Positions 21,401 to 32,500 of a DNA stretch of 64,000 bases are shown here, in pieces; position 1 is the first letter of the stretch, and each line of letters starts with the position of its first letter. The position numbers were made by a program, and so were the translations under genes. A model generated the notes under the pieces. The model was not told where the DNA came from, did not search any database, and worked only from the letters and a program-made list of their open reading frames with translations. Source of the stretch: Zygnema cylindricum (taxonomy: Eukaryota; Streptophyta; Zygnematophyceae; Zygnematales; Zygnemataceae); contig JBBHKE010002613.1 in the NCBI GenBank assembly GCA_037447655.1, positions 112,758 to 176,757 on the forward strand, read 5' to 3'.

Positions 21401-24400
21401 GGAGGGAGGGGGGAGGAGGGAGGAGGGAGGAGGGAGGAGGGAGGAGGGAGGGGGGAGGGGGGGGGGGGGGAGGGGGGAGGGGGGAGGGGGGAGGAGGGAG
21501 AGGGAGTGGGAGAGAGAGGGGGAGAGGGGAGGGAGAGGGTTCAATCAAGTTCAAAACGTATCAAGGTTCTATCAGTCTTGATTTCGACCCAAGTTTTTCA
21601 ATTTCTTTTTCTTTCTCTTTCTCTTCTTCTTTCCAAGCTTTTCTGTTCAATTCTTTTGTGAAAAATTGAAGTCTTTGAGACAAATATAACTGGAGCAACC
21701 TGCACCTAAAAAACCGAAACAGACAAAGGTTCGATCAAATTTTCCTCAAATCTTAACCAATTTTTAAAGTTATGATTCTGAAAAAAACATGCCATTATCT
21801 CCCCTTCCAAACTGTAAGTCATTTGGTAGACCTTCCCCTTCCTCAAATGGCTTTGGTGTTCCCTTCTACAAAGACATGAAAGAAGAAGAATAGGAAAAAA
21901 ATTGTAACTGAAATTCTCACGGCCAATCGAAGAGATCCAAGAAAGAAAGATAGTAAAAAAAACGGAGTAAAACAAAGGATAAGAAAAAAGAGTAAAGAAA
22001 GAGAAATAAAAGAAAACGGTAGTAAAAAAAAGCCTCACCTTCGGAAGCCTTAACCTTGCTTAGCCAAAACGAGGGAAGAAGAAAAAAGTAGAGTGGTTTC
22101 TTAACACCATTGGCATCAGGTATTACATTATCGAGGTAAAGGGCAAGAAGAAGATAGACCAAAGTAAGAGACAAGAGCCATAAATAGATGTCACTCTGCA
22201 ACAAACCACATCGTAATTCTGGATAAGTGCCTCTATAATTATTCCTGTAACTTCAAACTTTTATGAACCCGACAGTAATTTAACAACTCTGGATAGTTCT
22301 ATTTGTAATAATTGCCCATTTAAAATACAACCAACAAATATAACATAATCGAACATTGTTTGTTGCAATGGAAAACATCAACTGGTTTATGAGAAGAAAG
22401 CCCTGGTTAAGAATTCACCATTGTTAGGACACATTCGGGATCCTGAATCGAACATTCGGAAATTCTCGACCATTTAATGCCTTCATCTGTAGAGGAAGCC
22501 GTCGCGTTACCAAGATACTGCAGTCCTATAGCGAGTAAATTGGGAGGAAACAGATTAAAAATAATGCGCACTATAAAAACAGCGTTGCTAGACTTCCCTT
22601 TCAACCGGGTTGACGATTTTGGAATACTCTCTTTATCGAATACAGTACTGTATGGGACCCCAAACGCAACCACAAGCTGTGCCAGAAACCAAAACCAAAA
22701 TAAACAAACAACATTTACAATTTCTTAGCAATCAACTTCATAGGCCAGAAACAAGCAACAATTTCTCAGAAACAATACCAATATCTCCAAAAAAAGCAAG
22801 CACAAAGTTGATTTGCAGCAGAGGAAAATGGACTAACATAAAAACATATATCCATTACATATATATATATATATACACATATACCTGGGAAACAAAACCG
22901 ATCAAGAAGATCAAAAATCCAAGAGATGTGGCGGAACCCGACTTGCTTAAGAAGTTCGATAGGAGAAAGGCGAAAGGAATCTGCAAACATCGGGAAGAAA
23001 TGTACAGCTGTGACGTGAATTCCAGTACCTGATTACGTACTTGGTACTTTTCTAAATGTGTTTTTCATCTCAAGTCTTTGCAAATCTACCGGCCTCCTGC
23101 GTGAAACCATTTGCAGGGATTCAAATTTAAGTTTTCAAATATTCAATACTCAATATTCGATATTGAATTTCATGTGAATTTCAATAAAAAATTTATTCCG
23201 GTCTCAATCTCTAACCATGCAGATAAGGGAGCCCAGATATGTACAAAGATTCAATGTCAATTTTCAGATATTAAATAACGAATATTCAATAATCAATACT
23301 CAATTTAAATCTCATAACAGCGATGTGGCTTCAGTATCTAACCATGCAAATAAGGCAGCCCAGAAACATAAAAAGGGTAAATTAAGATTTTTTGGAAAAT
23401 AGACAAGGGGAGATGTCTGGCTCACCATACAAAGCTGAAAGAGAAAGAACATAAATAAAACGACAAAAAAGCCATTGTCGAGGAAGAAAGAGAATTGCAT
23501 CAACATGCCAAAAAGGACAAGTAGGAGACTTGAAAGTACGGACAGGAGAATCTCCCACACAAACCACGTGGCCCAATAGGCCGAGTCAAGTAAGCCCATG
23601 GTTGCCATAGCCTGCCACATACCTCCGTCATATTACTAATTATTTTGATTCATTTTTACTTTTGTTTCGACCAAGAAATTCACATAGTAAGATGTCGAGG
23701 TTTCTCTGTTTTAGAAAAAGGCGCATTGCCTTGTGACGCTACAGAAAAAATAGCAAATTAACACTTGCATATCATTAATAAAAAAAAAATGAATTTTAAA
23801 AGCTATATTTTGAACTGTCGTTTTAAGTGTGGAAGGCAACCACCTTGCACTCTTCTTATACGCTTCTTGTATTTTTTTAGTCTCCTAAAGTTTGGACAAA
23901 ACAAAGTTTCAAAAATTGAATTTTGCACCCCACTTGAAAAAACGATAACATTTTTCCATTTCAAAAAACCCTTATAACAAGATCGCATAAATTGAATTGA
24001 CATTATCCATACCTGACGTAGCCTGAGCTCTCGCTCTAAAACAATATTGCCGATAAGTGTTACAAATCCGAAAAGTGCCGCAGCAAATAAGAAGGTGGGC
24101 CCCACAGTCCCAACAGCGGAAAAGGTATCGATAGGTGGATGGGAAAACTCAGCAATCCGAGGTGTCCAGACAATACTCCAATCTGACAAGCCACGGCGTA
24201 CAAAGTACATAAAGTACAAGGAACACAGTACAAAGTACAAAAGGTACAGAGTACAGAGTATTCCACCCAACAGACAAGCAGTACATTTATGAGTCTTTTG
24301 TGTAACAATCTGGTGAAATTTAACAAGACAGGCAAAAGAATAGAAAGAGCAGGGATATGAAAGCTTTTCTGCAGTTCATTTTTTCAAGGAAAGTAGGACA

Positions 24401-25282
24401 ATAGTTCAACAAACCTTGTGCGAGATATCGAGCAAGCTCACGCTCCGCAGCAACTTGCAAAGGGAGTTGATGCTTGAAATTTTCTCTCTCGTAAACTCCC
24501 CTCGTCTGCTTTCCAGTAGTGTTTATTTGAATTCCATAACCCAAACCTGCAGGTGTTTCCCGGAAATGGAGGGCTCCAGTGCTTCTGTACGGATTATTTA
24601 GAAGCCACGCATCCACGTCAGCGGCGGTGGCAAACCCTAAAACCTGCAAATAACCATTTCACGAACATATCTTCAGAAAAAAATTGAGTGACAATCGAAG
24701 GCACAAAAACCAACAGCTACATTGTATAACACACAGGTTAAATATTCTTTATGTCCTCGACAAATATAATTCTTCACATTTGTCATGCATCACATTTACA
24801 CTGCCAACAAGGAATTTTCTAATAAAATGCTCACATAAAATGATAAGAAATGAAGTCATTCTTCATAACTGTAACAGCAACATGTAACACAGGCGACAGA
24901 AGAACCAAACCTTGCTTGCCGGAATGGGCCGGTTTGGATTATTTGCCGTCAAGTTTTTGACAAGATCGACAACTACTGGATTTGAATTGCCACTGTAAAG
25001 CAAATCATAACAAGGAGTCTTAATGAAGAGACTACTTTCGCAAGAAGGAATAGCTGAGACAAGGACCGGCTCAGGAGTTATCAAATTCTTGAAAAATCCA
25101 GTAGCACTATTTTGGGCATCAATGGCTTCTCCAACTCCCCAAACAAGGAAGATGAAGATGAAGGAAGAGAAGAGTTGAAGGATTGTGGCCGTTAAGTTTC
25201 TCCAAGAAAGAAGAGCATTTTTCATTAACAAAGCACGACATTGCTGAAAAAAGAGGAAAATACCACGAGAACGATCTCCCAT
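18479..25282 (-). CDS. Plant-type half-size ABCA transporter, 5' twelve exons
   Basis: A membrane ABC transporter of the plant ABCA (ATH/AOH) half-size class, expected to move lipids or related molecules; the substrate is unknown. Exons: 25282-24911, 24643-24415, 24182-24013, 23611-23426, 22980-22885, 22676-22419, 22195-22039, 21009-20789, 20463-20346, 20220-20144, 19130-19041 and 18622-18479; about 706 codons, all phases agree. The start ATG opens MGDRSRG, followed by [12 protein letters not shown] and a membrane helix. The large soluble loop contains TGALHFRE and [12 protein letters not shown], followed by several membrane spans ([32 protein letters not shown]). The nucleotide-binding domain shows Walker [11 protein letters not shown]-loop MGVCPQFDILWE, signature [12 protein letters not shown] and Walker B VFLDEP. 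The H-loop and C-terminal ~170-200 residues are absent; sequence continues only as intron to the N gap. Confidence 0.94.
18704..18918. mobile_element. TA-flanked ~215-bp MITE
   Basis: Inverted ends CACTGCACATCACTACTAG and its complement, both bordered by TA. It sits in the intron between the last two visible exons of the minus-strand ABCA gene. Confidence 0.75.
19447..19663. mobile_element. TA-flanked 217-bp MITE with long arms
   Basis: The ends CACCACTGATCGTTATTAG and their complement are bordered by TA. Complementarity continues through CCACTTAAAACAT and CGTGCACACTTG for some 90 bp per arm, so the element can fold almost completely. It lies in an intron of the minus-strand ABCA gene. Confidence 0.8.
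20677..20756. repeat. CT-rich microsatellite
   Basis: CCCCTCCC-type pyrimidine run, 33 bp past the donor of ABCA exon 21009-20789. It is GA-rich in the sense transcript. Confidence 0.85.
21119..21540. repeat. Long (GAGAGG)n to (GGAGGGA)n array
   Basis: About 180 bp of near-perfect hexamer GAGAGG is followed by about 170 bp of heptamer GGAGGGA and then G-rich irregular sequence. It lies in the ABCA intron about 110 bp upstream of the acceptor of exon 21009-20789, and is CT-rich in the sense transcript. The plus strand has dozens of GGG runs and could form quadruplex or triplex DNA. The Arg/Gly- and Ser/Pro-rich ORFs here are repeat translations. Confidence 0.97.
24196..24262. repeat. GTAC-rich short tandem block
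   Basis: GTACAAA/GTACAGA-type words repeat about eight times in 65 bp within the intron just upstream of ABCA exon 24182-24013 (gene direction). It looks like a small simple repeat. Confidence 0.7.
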
Positions 25283-26533
25283 CTTATACTACAAAGAATA
25301 CAACAACCCTTTTTCTTTTGATTTTCCTTATTCTATGATTGTTTTACTTGTCCTTTTCCTTTTCCTCGCCTTGTCCTTATTACAGGAAAACTAAATCGTT
25401 TTTAACGAGTCGAGTGGGCAGTTTTGTGATGGAGGAAACGAGGAAGCGAAAAAAAAGTAACTTAACCTTAAATTTGAAGCTGAGATAATACAATGGTAGG
25501 AGCTTTCATAAATAGTTCAAAGTTTCAAGCTGGTTGCCTGTCTATGGAAAAGTACTGTCTATGGAAAAGTACAGTACTGTACTGTACCATTGTTCGGAAT
25601 TCGTGCAGACAAAAGAGCCGTACGAATGATTTGCACACGAGTACATGCACGCGTCTTTAACCGACAGATTGTGATTTGAGGCTGTACACGGAAACAACGT
25701 CAGTGCCGCGAATAATGCGACCAATGAGAGAACAGAGCATCGAATAACAGTCAAAGATTCAGGCTGTCAGCTTTGGTGAATGCTCGCTGACAGATCGCTG
25801 ACGCATCCATTTAGCTGTACGATTCTTTATGCAATGTACGTTTGGTGATAGTGAATTTCGTCGTTTATCCAAATGAGGGGTTCTTAGCAGGTGGGTGAGG
25901 GCTTCCTCGAAGGTATCTATGACGAAAAACCACGTAAACATTAACGAGGAATCGTACCGTTGAAGAACAAAGTTGGATTATCCTATTCAAAAATAGATTC
26001 ACAGCCAAACGAATAAAAGAGCTACAGTAGCTTTGTACGTTCCTTCAGATTAGCCAATCCGACAGGAACGTACTGTACTGTAGGTGTGGTACCCGTATCT
26101 CAATTTTGACCGGTCATTCATCGACTCATTTAAAAACGCGTGGCCGCAAAATTAGTCAACACGAAGTTTTTGGGCAGGTTGTTGGACAATTTGAGCCAGA
26201 AAACACTTTTTTTAACTGCCCTAAATTTCCGCTTTTGAAAGCTTCTGTTAACTTGGCGTACGGTAAAAGCTGTTCTGTACAGTACAGTACTGTACCTTTC
26301 GGCGTCGCGTGACATTGTCACTCTGTCTTTTCTTGCTCTCCAGACAGTTGACACTTTAACCATTATTAAGAATTTGTACTTTTGTTCCAAATATAAACTA
26401 AAAGAAACTGATTGAAATTCTTCGAGATGAAAGTAAAGTGTCTGTCTTTCACAAACTGTAGAAACTATTTTTTCTCACGCCTCGTTTTAGAAATTTAAGG
26501 GAGTCCAAAGTACTTAATAAGTTTGAGTTCAAT
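25283..26533. promoter_or_regulatory. Shared divergent promoter region of the two ABCA genes
   Basis: This 1251-bp segment separates the two divergent ABCA start codons, so it must hold both promoters. Palindromic clusters built on GTACAGTACTGTAC occur at about 25568-25588, 26069-26083 and 26276-26296. A CCAAT box is present at about 26054 (TTAGCCAATCCG). GTAC is the core bound by plant SBP-domain factors, but GTAC words are common across the whole window, so a regulatory role is only a possibility. No protein-coding gene was recognised here. Confidence 0.6.
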
Positions 26534-29500
26534 ATGGATCCTACGAGTGGTCCGTCTTATTCACAACCTGACGTGGAAAGACAAGAAACCAGTTTCACAG
26601 AGAGACAAAAAGCTTTGAGAACCACTTTTGGAACACAAGCTAATGCTCTTTTACGTAAAAATCTTATTTATCAGGTTAGCTAATTTTTAATCATTTCCTT
26701 TTTTTTGGTTGTTGTTGCTGTATGGTCTGGTCTCTGGAAAGCAGCTTTATTGCTAACTTTGCTGCTGCATTTTGTTATGGATTCCTTTTCAAAATCTGAA
26801 GATACTTTAGGGTTTTTTATATTAAAACATGGATGCTTTGTTGTATTTTCTGACATTTTTGGAAGTCACGTTCACCGGAAGTGTTATCATATTACATGAG
26901 CATTCGAGCAGGTTTTTATTTTACCGTTTTTTTTTTTTTTGTTGTTGGTGTTGTTGTGGTTGTTGTTGTTGATTTCTCTTACAGTAAGCTCTCACTGGAG
27001 AAGCAAAATAAATGGATGTTTTTTCTCAAAATCAGAATCAGTGAATGAAAAAATTACCACCTTATTAATTCATTCACCTTCAATAATGTGGCTGAAAGGC
27101 GGTTGATCCGATCAATATGATACATTGTGAATTGTTATTAGAGTAAGAAATTATTAGCGTGAGGTTTATATTTATGTTATTGATTATAATTCAGCTCCTA
27201 ATGACGTGGCTGGTTTTGAAACGTCGGAAAAATTAGTGTTAAAAAAAACAATTAGTGTCATTGGTACTATTTTAGGTCCGAGAGGTAAATTTAGAGGGCA
27301 CTAATGTAGTGTCATTGACGCTAATAACGATATACGGTGTACAATACAATGAACCACAGGAGACTTACCGGATTCCAATACATTATATGTCTACTCCAGT
27401 TCCTATCTCGTAGTAACAACACAACTGATTTTTTTTTGTTTTTTTTGCAGAAACGAAATTGTTGCACTAACTGCTGCCTTATTTTCATCCCCATCTTCCT
27501 CTGTGTCCTTCTTTTCGTCATTCAAACAGCAGTCAACAATTTGATTGCCAACAATGAATGTGGATGTAAATGCTTTCAAGCTGATGTTGATGGCAAATGT
27601 ATCGACAAAAGATGCGGTATCCAATTCTCTGACGATTCTCAAGTTGCTTACTGTCCAATCGACAGTCCTACAGAATGGCCCGCCTTTCTACAGGTTCCAC
27701 AAGAACCTTACCGAGCCGTACAGACCCCTCCTACCTCTTATTCTGGCCTCCCTCCCACCACCTGCAAAGATTCCGAGGATGGCTGCCCAGCCACCATTCT
27801 CTACACAGGAGCAAATCGCACTTTTGCAGATGGTACAAACCTGGGCTTGCTCCATTCTCCATTTCGCCACAGATAAATCTTTTGAACAATGTGCGTGGAC
27901 GGACGGACTAAATGATATTGAGGAGGGAAATAACATGGAATTTGTTTTTTTTGTTTGCCTTCTTGCAGCTGTGGCTGGTAACATGCTTGCCCCTCCCACG
28001 AACCTGGATGAGCTGCTGAGAGCATCTCAGACTGGCAACTTTCTACCTCTCTTCGCGAGTGTCGTGCCAGTAAGAAATCTCTCTCTTTCTTTTCTTTCCC
28101 TTCTAATTTAAACAGAAGTGTACATCTCCAGACAAGTATACTTAAGGACTTGAAAGCAGATAATTCGTTTGTTTTTAAGATGATTTAAACAAATAAGGTT
28201 TTCCTGGATGTAAATATTTGCTCTAAATCCTTCTCGCAGGCCACTTCTGCCGATCCCTGGCTTTCTTTATATTCTGAGCCTGCACTATTTGGCTACGGAG
28301 CTTACGTTCTTCAGAGCTCTTGTGCGGGCATTGACAATATAACATATACTTCCCCACTTAACGTTAATGGAAGTAAGTCTCAGCAACTTTATGAAGCTGT
28401 TTCTATTGAAGTTGTTGCAAATTTACTGGAAGCACATAGAGAAATGTTTCCTTTGGCGCTTCTACATGCAAGTTGTCTGGATGTGTTTTGGATTTAACAG
28501 AGAAATGTGCATGGAAAACTGCAGGCTTAACGATCACTTGTCTGGAGGGGCTCAGTCTTTGGAGGGATGATGTTACTAAGTTAAACGAGGAGATATACAA
28601 AGGTTATTACCAAGCAAGAGTGTATGCGGACAGGGAAATTAATGAATACTCATCCGGTGAGTGCAGGATCCACTGGAAATCTTAGACCTAAGGCACGGAA
28701 ATGGCTGATGTGTAAAGAGAACAATTTGAAATAACATGGATTGCTTACATGAACTTTTTGGTTGCAGCTTATGACTTTTCGGATTCATCACCTTCTAAGT
28801 TTAATCCTGTTGTATTTTATAACTACACATTGTCTGAGGATGTTGGTGGAAATGGTCCTCCACCAAAACTTCTTCGACTTCCTCGAGCCATAAACCTGGT
28901 GAGTTATGGAACTGAATTGAAACTGAATTAAACGCAAGTTTCCGCCTGTAAACCATTGGCTCTTCCGTGTAATAATGTGTTATTTGTTTGACAAGCATAA
29001 ATTGTTTTTTGTGGGGAATGAGCAGGCATCAAATGCATTTATGAGGACAATCAGAAACGGCACCGAGCTATCGTTATTATTTGTGAAGGGTTACCCAAAA
29101 CCAACAACAACACTCAATCTCGATTTCTCGTCTATTTTGGGGCCTCTTTTTTTTGAGTGGCTCTTTCAGCTGCTTCTCCCGGTGAGCCTTTTTGATTCCA
29201 TCTCTGTGCAAAACCATTTTTTGGTGAAGTCCTTAGGGAAACACTCTTGAGTAAAAAATATGTTTTCAAGGTATTTGGGGAACGCTTGCGATCTTGAGTC
29301 CATAAATAATCTTAAAGGCACCCCAGAGACTAAATCACTCCCCCATTCTGTGAGAGTTTTATGGGCAGGTCGTTGCACGTGCGCTTGTATATGAAAAAGC
29401 CCAAAACCTTCGAACTATGATGAAGATGCATGGACTTGGAGACCGTGCCTATTGGACTATCACATACATCTATTTCCTCCTCCTGTCCTGTATGTACGGA

Positions 29501-32500
29501 ATTTTAACTATCATCGTGGGATCTGCCATCAGTGAGCATCTGCCCTGCGCTTTTTTCTCTACTTTTTTCTTTCATTTTTTTGAATTTTCTTCCTATGCAA
29601 GTACACAGTGGACCGCTAACAGAGTAAAGAAATTATTTGCCTGGGGTTTGTATTAGTGTTATTAGTTCTAATTCAGTTCCGAATGACGTGGCTGATTTTG
29701 AACTGTTTACATTACTAGCATTAAGAAAGAAACAATCTGTGTCATTGATACTATTTTAGGTTCGAGAAAAAAAGTTTAGGAGCACCATTATAGTGTGATT
29801 AAGCTAAAACGATAAACGGTGTAGCTGATGGTGGAACCAGAGCTTATGGATGAAAGGTGTGTTTCATGTGGCTACAGATCTCAAGATTTTTCGCTTGAAT
29901 AGTTACGGTATCCAAATTATTTTCTACTTTGTATTCCTCAACTCTCAAGTTGCTTTGGGGTTTCTTTTGTCAACTTTCTTCTCCAACATTCGAACAGTCA
30001 CAGGTGAGTGATCAAGGATTAAGAAGTCTCCTTCAGTACACTATTATAAGCCTTACAAAGATGCAGGAGCACTGGCAGAAAGCTTGTGAAAATAATTGTT
30101 TGATTCCTTGGACCGGGTGGTTTTACAGTGGTTACTTATTTATATGTCATCGGTTCTGGATTACTCGGCGCTTTCCTTTACGCCTCATTCCTTGAGGATA
30201 AAAACTTCAGCCGTAAGTCTATCAACTCTTCTTTTCTACCTTTCGTTTCTGGCTTTTTCTTGTATCAAAAATACCACCGGTAGTCCAGTTTATCTGCCCT
30301 TCTTTCTGACGGATTTTGCTCCTGTTGTGTTTACAGGAGGAGCTGTTTTTGCCATGGAGTTGATTCCCGGATTTGCTCTTTATCGAGGGATATATGAATT
30401 TGGACAGTACGCCTTCACTGGCAATTATTTGGGGGATTCAGGAATGCAGTTCTCTAACTTAGGAGATAAAGACAATGGCATTGTCCGAGTTACTCTTATC
30501 CTTTTGGTTGAATGGGCAATTGCTTTGCCTCTTGCCTACTATTTAGATCAGGTGGTTGCCTCAGGAAGTGGAGTTAAGAGACATCCTCTCTTTTTCCTTC
30601 CTGGGTGGTTGCGTAAACAAAAACAACCTCAACTGGGAAGTGCTCCAATCAAAGGCTCGGTGGAGATAAACAATGAAGTCAACCAATCAGATGTGGAGCA
30701 AGAGGTGTGTGTCTATTATTGTTTTATCAGACTTGATGTGTTGGATGTTGAAAACAATATACTGAACATTAAGCACTGCTGGCAAATTTGTGGCTCAAAG
30801 TACTCATGAAATGCTGAAAGTATTGGATCGAATTTGATAGGCGTTGGGTCTAAATGTGGTTTATACACAACTGATATGACAGTATTTTTACTTTTGCTCT
30901 CGGAAAGAAGTTCAGTGAAATCTGCTAAAGAACTGATGCTAATACAGCGACATTGAGTGAAAAACACGGAGAGTGAACCTTAAATGACATGAGACATTCT
31001 ATGGTTTGAATTTGCTGTGTCACAACATGGCATTTTGAGGATACAGAACTATATTTGAATATTTAAGGTATGTTAAGGTTTAATTCCGAACAATCAAAAT
31101 GTTAGATGAGACTTTGCATGTAGAATTGTTATTGCGGAACATACTGCTTTGAACATACCAATGGCTGTCGAACGTTCGAGATTTAAACATCGAGAATCTT
31201 AGTAGGCTTATTTCTCATTAGCAAGCACATATATCCTGCAATCTGGCGCTGACTCTATTTTTGATATCCAGAGTATCACCTTTTTTAGGAAGTGTCACAC
31301 TTACCATCTTCTTGCTTTCCTTGCTATGGAACAACGAAACTGTGCTGCCGTTTATAACGTTAAGAAATAATTAGCATGTGGACTGTGTTAGTGCTAATAG
31401 TTATATTTCCTGTGCAAATGACGTGGAAAATTGTGAACCACAAATAAAAAAAAGGTGATTAGTATCAACAACGCTATTTTGTGTTCAGAGAGCAAAAGAA
31501 AACCCGGATCAAATTTGTATTATTGATCCTAATGGTGATTCACGGTGTAGTCTAAAGAGCCTCGGCCTTAGTGTTGTCAGGTTAGAGATTTACAATTGAA
31601 ACTGCATTTTTCAGTGGTATGAAAAGCCCGAAAATGGTTGACGGGTGTCGTATGTGGTTGCGAATGTCAAACCTGTCATCCTTATCTCGTCGAGATTGCT
31701 GAATTGCAGATTGCTCTCGTCGACAGTCTAAATGGCCACACTGATGGTTATTCCATTGTATGTGATCGTCTCCGGAAAATTTATCCTGCCCGAGATGGGA
31801 ATTCGGAGAAGGTAGCTGTTAAGGGAATGTCAGTTGCTATACCTCGAGGAGAATGTTTTGGGATGTTGGGACCCAATGGGGCAGGGAAGACTACCTCCAT
31901 TAATATGGTCAGTTTTGTGACCTCTGTACTGCCCATCGCTATTATTGTTAATAACACAAATGCAGTCACAGTTTTTTCTGGCCAAATATCATAAAATAGT
32001 GTCAATACCCTTACTGTTAGTGGACGACTATTTCACGCTGCACTAAATTAGCTTTATTGATATTAATTTCGTTTTAATAATAATAACCACTTATCACTGG
32101 TAGGGCCAGTGTAGCCCTCTTGGTAAATTCTTTGGTGCCGGAGTTTTGGAGGATTTAGAAAGGTGCAAAAGTTATTTATTCAGTCACTCCTATATCCTTT
32201 TTTCTGGATTGACCACCTTAAAGTAATGGCGTAACTATCTTAGAAGTGATGTCGCTTCAGATTTTTTAAGTATCTCAAACGCTTTTTTTGTAGCTATATT
32301 TGTTTCTCTATTTTTTATTTCACTTATTCTGCATGTTGTGGTTCTTACGTGCCCTTCCAACGACATGTTCAAAGGCTAAGCACCAGTAATGGCCCCTTTT
32401 ATAGTTGTGCCTATTAATCTGATATACTATAATTTGACAACAGTACACCGCGAATCGTTATTAGTGTAAAAGTTTAAATAGCGTAAAAAAAAAAAATAGT

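Noticed and set aside
21062-21661. Arg/Gly-rich and Ser/Pro-rich ORFs of 140-200 codons
   Set aside because: They are translations of the (GAGAGG)n/(GGAGGGA)n array inside an ABCA intron; nothing supports a protein.
22610-23032. Plus-strand ORF of 140 codons
   Set aside because: It is antisense to minus-strand ABCA exons (22676-22419 and 22980-22885), whose splice sites and protein motifs are consistent.
25560-26300. GTAC palindromes as definite copper-response or SBP sites
   Set aside because: GTAC words are frequent in intergenic and intron DNA throughout the window, so specificity cannot be claimed without counting.
27545-28111. A separate 188-codon gene
   Set aside because: It is an out-of-frame read across ABCA exon 2 and into exon 3; only the exon at 27969-28069 is shared with the real gene.
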